Positions 52,832 through 63,383 of a stretch of 64,000 nt of DNA are shown here, one piece after another. The translations under genes and the position numbers were made by a program. The notes below the pieces were generated by a model that was given only the letters and a program-made list of their open reading frames with translations, was not told the origin of the DNA and did no database searches. Source of the DNA: Sphingobacterium humi (GTDB lineage Bacteria; Bacteroidota; Bacteroidia; Sphingobacteriales; Sphingobacteriaceae); NCBI RefSeq assembly GCF_009768885.1, contig NZ_WSQA01000013.1:100121-164120 (forward strand), given 5' to 3'. Each line of letters begins with the position of its first letter. Position 1 is the stretch's first letter.

Positions 52832-53703
52832 TTGATTTCAGTTTTTTTTACAATTTCATCCCAATAAAACACTAAGACGTTAGTAAATAAAGGGGTATGC
52901 AATTAATAATCTTCACACAAAGATACTATTGTGTTCAAAACTCTTTCAATTTTACGTCTATAACAAAGTCTAACGATCTTCAAATGTATTGCTAAATAGA
53001 ATATCTTTTTTTTCACAAAAAGATATCTTTTCTCTCATTTCATAGATTCACTACACCCCAGTGTTACAATGTTTGCCGAATCAAGTATAATATTATTTTT
53101 TTATGAAAAACTAAAATAACTTACTAATCTGAATATTTGTAATCTTCTAACTACATTCGCTAACAACATGTTGAGCATTTTTGCAACTATTAATTAAAAC
53201 CCTGTTTAATTGATTTTATTTTTTCAATTAGCATTTTTAAATACCTTGTAATAAAAATCAAATTGTTTAGTATAGAAATTTCGGAAAGATAATGGCATGT
53301 AATTAAGACAAACCAGACCTCTTTTTCAAATCAGATCTGCCTCTTTTATTGTATACACAATTGACCTTAGTCATATTAGGCACAAAGAAGGATTGAAAAA
53401 ATGCTTCATTCTATAATTTATACAAAAAAACCTACAACAAACTACAGAAGAACCAATCACAGAGTCGGACAATATTTTCGAGGTAAGAAATTAAGAAAAT
53501 GGCAAATCAACATTTAGTGTTATAATATTTGGATTTCAAATTTCACCAATTCATAAGTCCTCATTTTAAAAAATGGCAATTTATTTGCAAATTTCTAATT
53601 CGATATTTAATTTCGAACCTCGGACCGCGTATTTAAATAGCTTCGTTCCATTATTTGAGACTATTATTGTGTAACATCATAAATCTTAGTTTAAAATCTT
53701 GTT
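52832..53703. other. 870-bp AT-rich gap
   Basis: No gene is supported. A 14-bp palindrome AAAAGATATCTTTT (53018-53031) is preceded by a related ATATCTTTT (53001-53009); this may be chance in such AT-rich DNA. Confidence 0.5.
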
Positions 53704-54531
53704 ATGAAAACAATTATTTACAAAAAAATCTATCATCTAAAATCAACCCTTCTTTTATCTATTATTTTTCACTTGCCACTTGGATTATTAATGGCTCAAA
53801 AAACCGAGATTACTTCAAATTTAATTAATCTGGAAGCATCAGCGACCGATGTATTCCGCTTTCAACTTATTTTGAAGAATAATTCTGACGAAAAGAAGAT
53901 TTATGATCTTCAAGCCGAGCTTCCTAATGGATGGCAAGCCAATTTTCAAGCTCAAGGAAGTGGGGTACGGGCGGTTCAGGTTCCGCCAAAAGAAGATTAT
54001 CCAATCACATTGGAATTATATCCCTCACCAAATTCATCTGCAGGAACTTACCCAGTTTTTGTAAAAGCTTTCTCTTCTAAAGATTCGGTTAGTCTTTCCC
54101 TTCAAACTGTTATAAAAGGGAACTATAAACTTTTATTAAGAAGCAGTGATGAACGATTAAACACTACTATTACTTCCGGAGATAGTAAAATCATAAAGTT
54201 GATTTTAGAAAATCAAGGCTCTTTGGATTTGAAAGACTTAGAATTCAGCAATCAGCTTCCAAGCTACTGGGAATCAGAAATAAACCCCAAAAAACTCAAC
54301 CTCAAAGCAGGAAAAAGCCAAGAAATTACGGTGAAAATAAAAACACCTGCAAAGAGTATTGCAGGAGATTATATGTCAAAAATACAAGTTCAAAATCCGT
54401 ATGTTAACTCAGCAATAGATATCAGAGTTACTCTAAAAGCTTCAATTTTATCAGCTTGGCTCGGAATTCTTTCAATCTTGATAGCTTTAGGATTGGTATT
54501 TTGGCTTATAAAAAAATACGGTCGGAGATAA
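53704..54531 (+). CDS. NEW3-domain membrane protein (275 aa)
   Basis: Signal peptide (LLLSIIFHLPLGLLMAQ), two consecutive NEW3/COG1470-type beta domains (about 35-130 and 140-245, each with the pattern LILKNNSDEKKIYDLQAELP and LILENQGSLDLKDLEFSNQLP), then a C-terminal TM helix and a short positive tail. This is the exported partner of the ABC transporter that follows (19-bp gap). Triads of COG1470 protein, ABC ATPase and ABC-2 permease are common in Bacteroidota; their substrate is unknown. Confidence 0.82.
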   Translation: MKTIIYKKIYHLKSTLLLSIIFHLPLGLLMAQKTEITSNLINLEASATDVFRFQLILKNNSDEKKIYDLQAELPNGWQANFQAQGSGVRAVQVPPKEDYPITLELYPSPNSSAGTYPVFVKAFSSKDSVSLSLQTVIKGNYKLLLRSSDERLNTTITSGDSKIIKLILENQGSLDLKDLEFSNQLPSYWESEINPKKLNLKAGKSQEITVKIKTPAKSIAGDYMSKIQVQNPYVNSAIDIRVTLKASILSAWLGILSILIALGLVFWLIKKYGRR

Positions 54532-54550
54532 TCTATAAACTTCTTTTATT

Positions 54551-55510
54551 ATGTGTGATCCAGTAATAGAATTTAAAAATGTCACCAAGAAATACAGTAA
54601 TTATATTGCTTTAAACAATCTAAATTTATCCATTCAATCTGGAGAAATTTTTGGGTTACTTGGCCCTAATGGAGCAGGAAAAACCACCATTATACTTATG
54701 CTATTAGGGTTATCGGAATGCAATTCTGGGTTCATTAATATTTGTGGAAGTCCGGTAATTCATAGAAGTGCAAAGGCAAAACAATTAATTGGTTATTTAC
54801 CGGACAACGTAGGTTTTTATAAAAATTTAACAGGACGCGAAAATTTAGAGTTGATTTGTAAACTTAATAAGATAGAAAGTGGGCTGATCCCTCATAGAGT
54901 TGAGACACTTTTGCAAATGGTTGATATGGAGAAATTTGCAAATAAAAAAACCTCTACTTATTCTCGCGGGATGAAACAAAGGCTTGGCATTGCCCAAGCT
55001 TTAGTTAAATTTCCAAAAATTTTAATTTTAGACGAACCTACTTTGGGGCTCGATCCTTCAGGTGTTCAGGAACTATTAACACTTGTTAAGACACTCAATG
55101 AAAGGCACGGCATTACTATTATTATTTCCTCCCATAACCTAGAACAGGTTCAAAAAATATGTCATCGTGTATGTATCTTAATTTGCGGAAAAATAAAGGC
55201 AATTGGAAGTTTGGAGACACTTGCAGCAGGATTAGGAGCTAATAATGGCTTTCAAACCTTTATTCGTTGGCAAGGGGAGATAAATATTCCACTATCGAAA
55301 TTATCCAAAATAATAAAATCTATTGAACCTTCTATTAGTATCGAATGGGGTGAGGATCATATGGTTGTCAATAGTCCGGTTGCTTGTACTCCGAGTATAG
55401 TGGAAGTATGTATAAACAATAAGATTGCTGTGGAAGAAGTTCGTAGTAATCATTTAAATTTATCAGATATCTATGAAAGACATCTCCCACTTCCAACACA
55501 AAATTTATAA
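54551..55510 (+). CDS. ABC transporter ATP-binding protein (319 aa)
   Basis: CcmA/NatA-type ATPase: Walker A LLGPNGAGKTT, signature YSRGMKQRLG, Walker B ILILDEPTLGLDP and H-loop SSHN. The C-terminal 100 residues are a DUF4162-like extension. It is the ATPase of the triad, followed by the permease gene 7 bp later. Confidence 0.93.
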   Translation: MCDPVIEFKNVTKKYSNYIALNNLNLSIQSGEIFGLLGPNGAGKTTIILMLLGLSECNSGFINICGSPVIHRSAKAKQLIGYLPDNVGFYKNLTGRENLELICKLNKIESGLIPHRVETLLQMVDMEKFANKKTSTYSRGMKQRLGIAQALVKFPKILILDEPTLGLDPSGVQELLTLVKTLNERHGITIIISSHNLEQVQKICHRVCILICGKIKAIGSLETLAAGLGANNGFQTFIRWQGEINIPLSKLSKIIKSIEPSISIEWGEDHMVVNSPVACTPSIVEVCINNKIAVEEVRSNHLNLSDIYERHLPLPTQNL

Positions 55511-55517
55511 CAAAATA

Positions 55518-56510
55518 ATGGAAATTAAAGGCTCAAATTATTTACAGGATAAAGGTAATAAGGTACGTAGTCCTTTTTGGGTGCTGGTTGAAAAAGAAAT
55601 AACAGCAGCTATTCATAGCTGGAAATTTATAATTTTAACAACGTTAATATCACTAATTTTTATCGCTTCGGTTTATGTTTCCCTAGAATCATTAGGAAAA
55701 ATAAGAGACCTTGTCGGAGGTGAAAAATTTCATCTTTATTTAAGGCTATTTACTGCCAGTGAGCTCTCCCTACCCCCTTTTTATATATTTTTAAGCTTTT
55801 TAAGCCCATTGTTAGGAATTACACTTGGCTTCGATGCAATTAATTCAGAGCGAAGTGGCGGCACTTTAATTAGCCTATTGTCACAACCTATTTATCGAGA
55901 TAGTGTACTACTAAGTAAATTTTTAGCTCCTATAATTTTAATAGCTATACTTTTTTTAAGTATTACATTTTTACTAATTGGAGTGGTTATCCTCTTAACC
56001 GGCTTACCTATCAGTCCAGCTGAATTTATTAGGATTTTTTTATTTATATTCATAACTGTCCTGTATGTATCCTTTTGGTTAGGCTTTGGAATTCTAAGTT
56101 CAATTATATTTCAACAACCTTCAACTTCTGCATTGTTTTGTATAGGAGGTTGGTTATTTTTAATTGTTTTCTATCCATTTTTTATCAATTTATTTATCGG
56201 TACTTTTTATAAAGGCTTGATGAGCGTAAACGAAAAAGAATTTATGGAAGTTACCCATAATATCCTAACTCTGCAACGTCTCTCCCCAAGTCAACTTTAC
56301 AATGACGCTACGACCACCTTATTGACGCCTACAATTAGAAGTTTAGGCCCATTAAGCCTAGAACAGACCTATGGAGCTATTCCTTCAGAGCTCTCAATTG
56401 AGAATAGCGTAATTATTGTTTTCCCTCAAATAACGGCTTTAATCGCCGTATCGATATCATTTTTTGCTTTTTGCTACTATAAATTTATGCGTCAAGAGAT
56501 AAAGGGTTAG
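55518..56510 (+). CDS. ABC-2 type permease, NosY-like (330 aa)
   Basis: Six hydrophobic segments (about 37-57, 90-115, 135-165, 170-200, 210-235, 300-325) and an ABC-2 family profile (PFWVLVEKEITAAIHSWKFI, then GFDAINSERSGGTLISLLSQP). I start at the Met at 55518, just after the ATPase stop; an upstream Met would overlap that gene by 38 bp. With the ATPase and the NEW3 protein it forms an exporter of unknown substrate. Confidence 0.87.
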   Translation: MEIKGSNYLQDKGNKVRSPFWVLVEKEITAAIHSWKFIILTTLISLIFIASVYVSLESLGKIRDLVGGEKFHLYLRLFTASELSLPPFYIFLSFLSPLLGITLGFDAINSERSGGTLISLLSQPIYRDSVLLSKFLAPIILIAILFLSITFLLIGVVILLTGLPISPAEFIRIFLFIFITVLYVSFWLGFGILSSIIFQQPSTSALFCIGGWLFLIVFYPFFINLFIGTFYKGLMSVNEKEFMEVTHNILTLQRLSPSQLYNDATTTLLTPTIRSLGPLSLEQTYGAIPSELSIENSVIIVFPQITALIAVSISFFAFCYYKFMRQEIKG

Positions 56511-57446
56511 ATAGGATCCTAAGCAGGAATACAGGTAATTTTATCCTTGAAAACTTCTGTTATTTATAATAGACGTCATATGAATTTGGTAATTACAGTT
56601 AAACAATTAAAACCTTATTTTTCGAAAACATTTAGATATATAGTTTTTATGTTTAATCAAAATGCTACTATTCTTAGTGATAACTAATAAAAAAATCGTC
56701 TCTTATTTTTAGATATCAGCATTTTTTATTCATTTGGGTGAACTAATATAGGAATAGATTAAAATAAATTCTGTAGTTCTAGAAGACTTGTGCAAGTCTA
56801 ACAACAATAGCCTTGAAATAAATCAGCAATTCCAATTAAATTATGTTTTGTGATAACATAAAAAGAGCCTAATCATAGGTAAACTTCTGTTAATTAATCA
56901 TAATCACTGTCTTTAAATTCTAATTGAAAAAGACCATAAAAATGGTGCTGCCAATTTCCCGATAGATAGGGCTTCCTTGCCATTTTTCGCCTATTACATA
57001 TCATATCTGTAGGTATTCTAATTGATAAAAATTTTTCTCCTAAAAAACACAGAAGGAAGTTATGCTGTTTAACTTTCGGTTGTCCCGCTAACTTTGTCCC
57101 TTATACTGTATCTAATAATTATAAAGTGTATTTTCCTTCGAAACAAATTGATAATTAAAATCGTTTTTTGGTATTAATTTAGGAATTAAATAGCTTAAAG
57201 ATAATTTTATGGATAGAAGTTAAGAATCAAGTCCAACATTATCTGTTCCAATAATAATCCCAACCATTCCCATACGATTTATGTTTCATAATATTTAACG
57301 ATAATGCTTCTTGATAATAGAAGATAAATTCAAATTATGATTTAGTAGACAAAAATTTTAAACACTAAATTATTGAGGAAATAGAAAATGGCCTAATTCG
57401 AAGATATTTACGGAAAGTTTTTACTCAAATTCGTTTGATGGTTGTC
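56511..57446. other. 940-bp AT-rich gap
   Basis: No gene is supported. Only short unconvincing frames are present. It lies between the ABC operon and a decayed desaturase gene; it may hold decayed DNA. Confidence 0.5.
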
Positions 57447-58201
57447 CTAAATAGATGATTGATAAGACATCTGATGGATCAACATGAGATGAGACTTAAA
57501 TGAATCACCAATAGTTCTATGTTCATTATAACATACGTTAAACTCTTTACATGTGATCTTAAAAATATGATTCAGTTCAGGATAATGAACATGAATAATT
57601 TTTGGAAATAGATGGTGTTCTACTTGAAAATTGAGCCCCCAAAAATACAAGTTAAGCATTTATTTGATGTTGCAAAATTAGATGTAGATTGAATTTGATG
57701 GACCATCCAATCTTATTCCACTTTGTCTGCTCCAATAGTTTTAAATTCGGTACCTTTCACAACATGGGCAAGTTGAAAAACTGTTGCCAGGCATAATCCA
57801 CATAAAATACCTGCGGTTGTCAATCCAATTAGTGTGGGAACATTACCTACACATATGATTGGATTAATTAAAACCATAGTAAAATGAAGAATTTTACTAA
57901 TCCAAAATATCCTTTTAACTTTAGGTGGGATGTTAAATTTGTCTGAATCCCTATCTCACCTTTGTCTAAAATACTTTTCATAATCTATAATCCAAGCAAG
58001 GTAGAGAACTCCATAAATTATTGGGAAATAAAAAGGCTGATAACGATGATGATGTTTAAGTGTTGGATTAGGGTGAATTCTCAAAAACTTCACTTCAATA
58101 TCATGGTCATGCCAATCAATATTCGCAAATGTATGAGGAGCGATAGTATGCCTAAGTTTCCAAAAACATATATTACCTCCAATTAGATTCAAACAAATCA
58201 A
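57447..58201 (-). pseudogene. Decayed fatty-acid desaturase
   Basis: Three recognisable pieces lie in different frames. The first (58201 down to about 57960) has LNLIGGNICFWKLRHTIAPH and HDHDIEV. The middle one has FQLAHVVKGTEFK and, in another frame, DWMVHQIQSTSNFATSN. The last has LNFQVEHHLFPKIIHVHYP. These match the middle and C-terminal histidine boxes of membrane acyl-lipid desaturases (HxxxH, HxxHH and QxxHH types). The N-terminal third with the first His box is missing, and frames shift at least twice. Confidence 0.85.
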
Positions 58202-58560
58202 ACAATATATTCTCCTACCTTTTGCTCTAATTGATCTAAATCAAACGGCTTAGCCAAATAACCATTAGCGCCGGCTTTATTTGCCAGTTCATGAATACTA
58301 CTATTAGCAGAAATTAAAATTACTGGTATATCTTTAAGCTTTGGGTCCTTTTTTAATAATCTTATAGCTTCTACACCTCCAATTTTAGGAATCCAATTAT
58401 CCATTAATATTAAATCTGGATTATATTTCAACGTTTTTTCAATAACTTCATCGGAAGTATTAGAATGCTCCACCTGATAGCCTAAATCCTCCAAAACTAA
58501 AGAAAAGATATAGAGAACGTTCGGGTCATCCTCAAAAATTAATATTGTTTTTTTTTTCAT
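58198..58560 (-). CDS. Single-domain response regulator (120 aa)
   Basis: CheY-like receiver: acidic pair FEDD (9-12), phospho-acceptor D54 (ILMDNWIP), K104 (YLAKPF) and SAN around 84-86. No output domain. It is the last gene of the signalling operon. Confidence 0.92.
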   Translation of the reverse strand: MKKKTILIFEDDPNVLYIFSLVLEDLGYQVEHSNTSDEVIEKTLKYNPDLILMDNWIPKIGGVEAIRLLKKDPKLKDIPVILISANSSIHELANKAGANGYLAKPFDLDQLEQKVGEYIV

Positions 58561-58612
58561 ATTTTATTTTAATATAGGTTCTTTGTGAAACTTGAATGAA
58601 TTTAAATGTAGT

Positions 58613-59404
58613 TTAACTTATCTTCTGCCATATCTTATTATCATCAATTTTCTTATAGTATTCTAAATGATCAGAAAATAATAGCGTCTCTTTAGAACCC
58701 AATCCCATGAAACCAGAATTTTCCAAACTTTCATGAAATAATTTAATTACTTTATTCTGCAATACCCTCTCAAAGTATATTAATACATTCCTACATAGAA
58801 TAAGTTGAAAGCTATTAAATGAGGCGTCAGATACGAGGTTATGAGTGGAAAAAATTATTTTGCCCTTTAGTTCTTCATCAAATACTGCATGTCCATAGTT
58901 AGCTGTAAAATACGAAGAAAGGCCATTTAATCCTCCTGCCTTGTGATAATTTCCACAATATTCTTTGATATAATCTAAAGGATACACCCCTTTTTTAGCA
59001 ATTTCTAATGAAAATGGATTCAGGTCTGTCGCATATATCAATGCACGCTCTAATAACCCAGCTTCCTTTAATAATATGGCAATACTATAGGCTTCCTCTC
59101 CAGTTGAACAACCTGCGGACCAAATCCGGATTAAAGGAAAAGTTCTTAAGTATGGGATTACATATGTTCTTAGGGATAAGAAAAAAGTAGGATCTCGAAA
59201 CATGGAAGTGTAGGGTACGGTCAGAAGATGAACAAAATTGCTAATTAATTCAGGTTTATTCTTTAGCATTTGTAAAAGACCTTCTAAATTTTCCACTTTC
59301 CAAAGAATCATGATACGTTGTATTCTTCTATTCAACGAGCTTTGGCTATAATCAGAAAAATCATAACCGGTATAATCAAATAATTCTTTTGTGAATTTTC
59401 GCAT
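58613..59404 (-). CDS. CheR-type protein methyltransferase (263 aa)
   Basis: SAM-dependent glutamate methyltransferase. Motif I is IWSAGCSTGEEAYSIA (94-109), preceded by the N-terminal helical domain, then ATDLNPFSLEIAKKG and LILCRNVLIYF. It lies between two receiver genes (19 bp after the upstream one). Stand-alone CheR with receiver and hybrid kinase but no chemoreceptor suggests a non-chemotaxis signalling role. Confidence 0.92.
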   Translation of the reverse strand: MRKFTKELFDYTGYDFSDYSQSSLNRRIQRIMILWKVENLEGLLQMLKNKPELISNFVHLLTVPYTSMFRDPTFFLSLRTYVIPYLRTFPLIRIWSAGCSTGEEAYSIAILLKEAGLLERALIYATDLNPFSLEIAKKGVYPLDYIKEYCGNYHKAGGLNGLSSYFTANYGHAVFDEELKGKIIFSTHNLVSDASFNSFQLILCRNVLIYFERVLQNKVIKLFHESLENSGFMGLGSKETLLFSDHLEYYKKIDDNKIWQKIS

Positions 59405-59423
59405 CTATTGAATCACCTTTTCA

Positions 59424-59789
59424 TTAAATCACCGAATTGATCTCTTTAATCAGAACATCAATATTTACAGGTTTGGCAACATATCCATCTGCCCCTGCAT
59501 TTATACAATTCTGCCGATCTCCAATCATTGCTCTGGCTGTTACTGCAATAATAGGTGGATGATCAAAATGATCATCATTTCTTAATGCCTTTAAAAATTC
59601 ATAGCCATCAAGCTCTGGCATCATCATATCTAACAGCACCACATTAAATGTATGTGGGGCTCGTAAAAGGAGAAGTCCTTCTTTTGCACAGCAGACACCA
59701 TATGATAGGATTCCCCTTGATTTCAATGCTGTTTTCAATGCAAAAATATTTCTTTTATCATCATCTATGATCAAAGCATTTAAGTCCAT
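59424..59789 (-). CDS. Single-domain response regulator (121 aa)
   Basis: CheY-like receiver: acidic pair IIDDD (8-11), D54 (LLDMMMPELDG), T84 and K106 (YVAKPV). It follows the hybrid kinase by 18 bp. The sequence closely resembles the third receiver of the kinase (ADDDIRNVFSL ... MPNLDG). Confidence 0.92.
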   Translation of the reverse strand: MDLNALIIDDDKRNIFALKTALKSRGILSYGVCCAKEGLLLLRAPHTFNVVLLDMMMPELDGYEFLKALRNDDHFDHPPIIAVTARAMIGDRQNCINAGADGYVAKPVNIDVLIKEINSVI

Positions 59790-59807
59790 AAATTGTAATT
59801 CAAATTT

Positions 59808-62800
59808 TTAATGATCAAATAACCAAACTCTTAATAATGAAACTAATTGATCGGGATCTACAGGCTTAGAAATATAGTCTGAAGCTCCAGCTAAAATACA
59901 TTTTTCTCTATCCCCTATCATGGCTTTCGCCGTCACTGCTATAATTGGTAAATTTTTGAAGCGTGAATCATTCCGAATTTTCTTAATCGCCTCAAACCCA
60001 TCTAAGTTTGGCATCATAATATCCATTAAAATAATTTCAATACTAGGATTTTCCTGTAATTTATCCCATGCCTCTTGTCCATCCATAGCTGTAAAAACCT
60101 TAACATTAAATTTTTCAAGTGATTTGGATAAAGAGAATACATTTCTTATATCATCATCAGCAATTAAGATTTTGCGATTTTGCAGTATTTCGCTAATGCT
60201 TCCCAATGGTATAGTTGAATTTCTATATCCTGATCCATTTTGTTTATCAACTAAATGAAGAAACAAGCTGACTTCATCAAGAATCCGCTGATAGGAATGG
60301 GCTGTTTTTAAAACAATAGAATCAGCATACTGCTTAATTTTCAGTTCTTCTTGAGGGGATAGGCTTTTGCCGGTGAAAACTATAATAGGTAAATCCTCTA
60401 AACCTGAATTACTTTTAATCGCCTCAATAGTATCATAAGCTACGGCGTCTGGCACGCCCATATCTAAAATTACACAATCTACCCGTTGAGAATTTAGTGC
60501 TTGCACACTATCCTCTAAAGTTGATTTTATTTCTGTTGAAATTTTAAAGCTTTCCAAATAATATGAGAGGGCAGAGGCATGTTTTGTATTTTCCTCGATT
60601 ATCAAGACTTTTTTGGGTCCTGAATTTAATGCAGAATCTATTTTTGTAAATATATCTTGAAAATCTTCTATATTAAAAGGCTTATTAATAAAATTAATAG
60701 CTCCATTTCTGATACTATCATGTTTCTTGATATTCTCTGCAGACATCATATGTACCGGTATATGTCGCGTATCTACATTTGTCTTTAGCGATTCAAGAAC
60801 TTGCCAGCCGTCCATTACTGGAAGCATAATATCTAGAAGGATTGCGACAGGTTGATATTTCAAAGCTGTGGTAAGTGCCAAATCTCCCCTTACCACGCAG
60901 ATTGCTTTAAAACCAGCCTTATTTGCAAATGCAATTAGTGATTTTGCAAATACAGTGTCATCTTCCACAATTAAAATTACCCTATCGTTTTCTTTAATTT
61001 CAGATCGATTATCAGGGATTTCCTCAGGAATCTCCATTGCTAATAAATCATTATTAGATTTTACCTCAGCAAATGGAGAGAATTCTTGTATTATCTTATC
61101 TTCTTCACTTAATGGAATTTCCTGTTTAGTGGTAATTGGAACTCGAAGTTTAAAGGTACTACCCTTATTTAATTGACTTTGCACACTTAACTCTCCCTGC
61201 AGTAGGCGGGCTAATTCTCTGCTAATTGATAACCCCAATCCTGTTCCCCCAAATTTCCGTCTAGTAGAACCATCTGCCTGCTGAAATGCGTCAAAAATAA
61301 CTTCAATCTTATCTGCAGCGATTCCAATTCCTGTATCAGAAATTTCAAATGTTACGAAATCCTCATTTTTAACCCGCTCAACCTTTAGTTTTATGCTTCC
61401 TTCTCCAGTAAACTTCAGTGCATTGGAAAGTAAATTTCTCAGTATCTGTTCAACCCTCAGTCGGTCACTATAAATGGTAAATTCATTTATTAAAGAATTT
61501 TCAACTTCAAATTTTAAATTTTTCTCGTTTATGAGAGGTTTAAACATTTGTTTTACATCATCAATCAAAGATGAGACTTCAAATTCTTGAATTTCTAAAT
61601 TCATCTTCCCTGCTTCGATTTTTGAAAGATCTAAAATTTCATCTATGAGATTTAATAGACCATTTCCAGAACTCCAAATGACATTTGAACTTTCTATTTG
61701 CTCTGAATTCAAATTTCCTTCATTATTCTCGCTTAACACTCTTGAAAGTAATAGTATAGAATTTAGGGGAGTTCGTAATTCATGAGACATATTAGCTAAG
61801 AATTCGGATTTATATTTAGTACTGAGAGCTAGGGCTTCCGCTTTCTCTTGAATCTCCTTATTCCTCATCGCAATCATTTGGTTTTTTTCTTCTAGAATTA
61901 AAGAACGTTCCTCAAGGTGGCGATTTGAAATCAATAATTCTTCTTGTTGCGATCTAAGCTCTTCTTCTGATACTTTTAATTTTTGGGTTTGTGCTTCCAA
62001 TTCTACGTTCAAATTTTCTAGTTCAGAATGTTGCACCTGCAATTCCTCAGTTTGAGTTTGCGTTTCTTCTAATAGTTGTTGTACTCGTTCACGACTGTGG
62101 GCATCCGTAATAGCTACACCAATATTTTCTCCGAGTTCTTGCGTTAAATCAATTATTTCTTCTGTTATATTTACTCGACTACCTAATTCAAGGACTCCAA
62201 TACATTCTTGTTGGTAAAGTATTGGAAATAATGCAACATCTTTAATATACAGTTCACCATTGGCCAATTTTATATGGAATTCATGCGGCGATATATCTTT
62301 AATAACCTTAACGGTTTTGCTTTGTAATACCTCTCCTATAGGACCTTCTTTGGTATCTATTTCTCTTGGAAGTTTATCTTTTAGTCCAACCGATGCTTTT
62401 AAAGTTAGAGATGGTTTCTTGAAGATATAAAAAGCTCCGTTTTCTAGCTTCATATATTGAATTATAAATCTTAAACTGTATTCACAGATTTCAGTTAGTG
62501 ATTTATTCCCCATTAAACCACTATTTAATTGAGCAATAGCATTTTTCTTCCAATCATTTTGATTCAGTTTATGAAAACTTTGTTTTAAGGAATTTGTCAT
62601 TAGGAGCAAATTCTGGGCAATGTTTCCCAAATCGTCTTGTTCACTATCAGCAATTGAAATATTAAAATCACCTTTGGTTACTTTTTCTGCAATACCTCGA
62701 ATGAGATTTAATCGCATTTTCATTTCCTTTTCTTTAGCCACTAATTCTTCTTGTAGCTTTATGCGTTGTGAATAATCGGATCGAAGCTTCCAAAAGAACA

Positions 62801-63383
62801 ATGATGTAATTATTAATGAAGCAAAAGAAGCAATACCAATTAATAATGAAGTTAACCAGGAAGCATAATCTAGTTTTTGAGATTGTACTTCCAATCTTTC
62901 TTCCTGATCAACTCGAATATTATGAATTATGGTCCTGCAGGAGTCCATTAGCTTTTTACCTTCATCAAGCATATCTTGGGAAGGTTGTTGTAAAATTTTC
63001 CTATCTTTTATTAAATCCTCAAGAATTGCCATCCTTCTTGTGGCAAAAATTGCCAACTTTTCTACTTCTTGGCCTTGAACACTCTTTAAATCTGAGTGCA
63101 ATAAATCATCAATATGTTTCGGCAATGAAATTTTGCTTATTTGAAAAGGTTCTAGAAACTTATCTTGACCTGTAAGTAAGAATCCTCTCTGGCCTGTTTC
63201 GGCATTCTGCAGATCGATTAAAACCAGCTGAGCTGCTGTAATATTTGCACTGGTCTGATCAACCACCTCCTTATTCGCCCGCTGTCTTTGCAGAGAGATG
63301 TACATAGCTAATGCAGAGGATATTAAAACCAACATAGAAAAGCCAAAACCTAGTTGTAGATTCTTTAGAACTTTATGTGCCAT
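59808..63383 (-). CDS. Hybrid histidine kinase with CHASE3, GAF and three receivers (1191 aa)
   Basis: Layout: TM1 (about 12-32), periplasmic CHASE3-like domain (40-175; AETGQRGFLLTG), TM2 (178-200), HAMP-like linker (200-265), GAF domain (about 290-430), a long coiled coil (435-520), HisKA with H534 (SHELRTP), HATPase with N-box NLLSNALKF (650-658) and GTGLGLS (713-719), then receivers with D851 (LLDIMLP), D974 (ILDMGVP) and D1121 (LMDIMMP). The second receiver has EE instead of the usual acidic pair and lacks a clear invariant K, so it may be degenerate. Its ATG overlaps the stop of the upstream kinase fragment (TAATG). Confidence 0.92.
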   Translation of the reverse strand: MAHKVLKNLQLGFGFSMLVLISSALAMYISLQRQRANKEVVDQTSANITAAQLVLIDLQNAETGQRGFLLTGQDKFLEPFQISKISLPKHIDDLLHSDLKSVQGQEVEKLAIFATRRMAILEDLIKDRKILQQPSQDMLDEGKKLMDSCRTIIHNIRVDQEERLEVQSQKLDYASWLTSLLIGIASFASLIITSLFFWKLRSDYSQRIKLQEELVAKEKEMKMRLNLIRGIAEKVTKGDFNISIADSEQDDLGNIAQNLLLMTNSLKQSFHKLNQNDWKKNAIAQLNSGLMGNKSLTEICEYSLRFIIQYMKLENGAFYIFKKPSLTLKASVGLKDKLPREIDTKEGPIGEVLQSKTVKVIKDISPHEFHIKLANGELYIKDVALFPILYQQECIGVLELGSRVNITEEIIDLTQELGENIGVAITDAHSRERVQQLLEETQTQTEELQVQHSELENLNVELEAQTQKLKVSEEELRSQQEELLISNRHLEERSLILEEKNQMIAMRNKEIQEKAEALALSTKYKSEFLANMSHELRTPLNSILLLSRVLSENNEGNLNSEQIESSNVIWSSGNGLLNLIDEILDLSKIEAGKMNLEIQEFEVSSLIDDVKQMFKPLINEKNLKFEVENSLINEFTIYSDRLRVEQILRNLLSNALKFTGEGSIKLKVERVKNEDFVTFEISDTGIGIAADKIEVIFDAFQQADGSTRRKFGGTGLGLSISRELARLLQGELSVQSQLNKGSTFKLRVPITTKQEIPLSEEDKIIQEFSPFAEVKSNNDLLAMEIPEEIPDNRSEIKENDRVILIVEDDTVFAKSLIAFANKAGFKAICVVRGDLALTTALKYQPVAILLDIMLPVMDGWQVLESLKTNVDTRHIPVHMMSAENIKKHDSIRNGAINFINKPFNIEDFQDIFTKIDSALNSGPKKVLIIEENTKHASALSYYLESFKISTEIKSTLEDSVQALNSQRVDCVILDMGVPDAVAYDTIEAIKSNSGLEDLPIIVFTGKSLSPQEELKIKQYADSIVLKTAHSYQRILDEVSLFLHLVDKQNGSGYRNSTIPLGSISEILQNRKILIADDDIRNVFSLSKSLEKFNVKVFTAMDGQEAWDKLQENPSIEIILMDIMMPNLDGFEAIKKIRNDSRFKNLPIIAVTAKAMIGDREKCILAGASDYISKPVDPDQLVSLLRVWLFDH

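Noticed and set aside
53018..53031. Palindrome AAAAGATATCTTTT as an operator
   Set aside because: AT-rich gap without a nearby gene start; chance is likely.
59808..63383. Antisense open frames within the hybrid kinase gene
   Set aside because: They are shadows of a well supported coding sequence.
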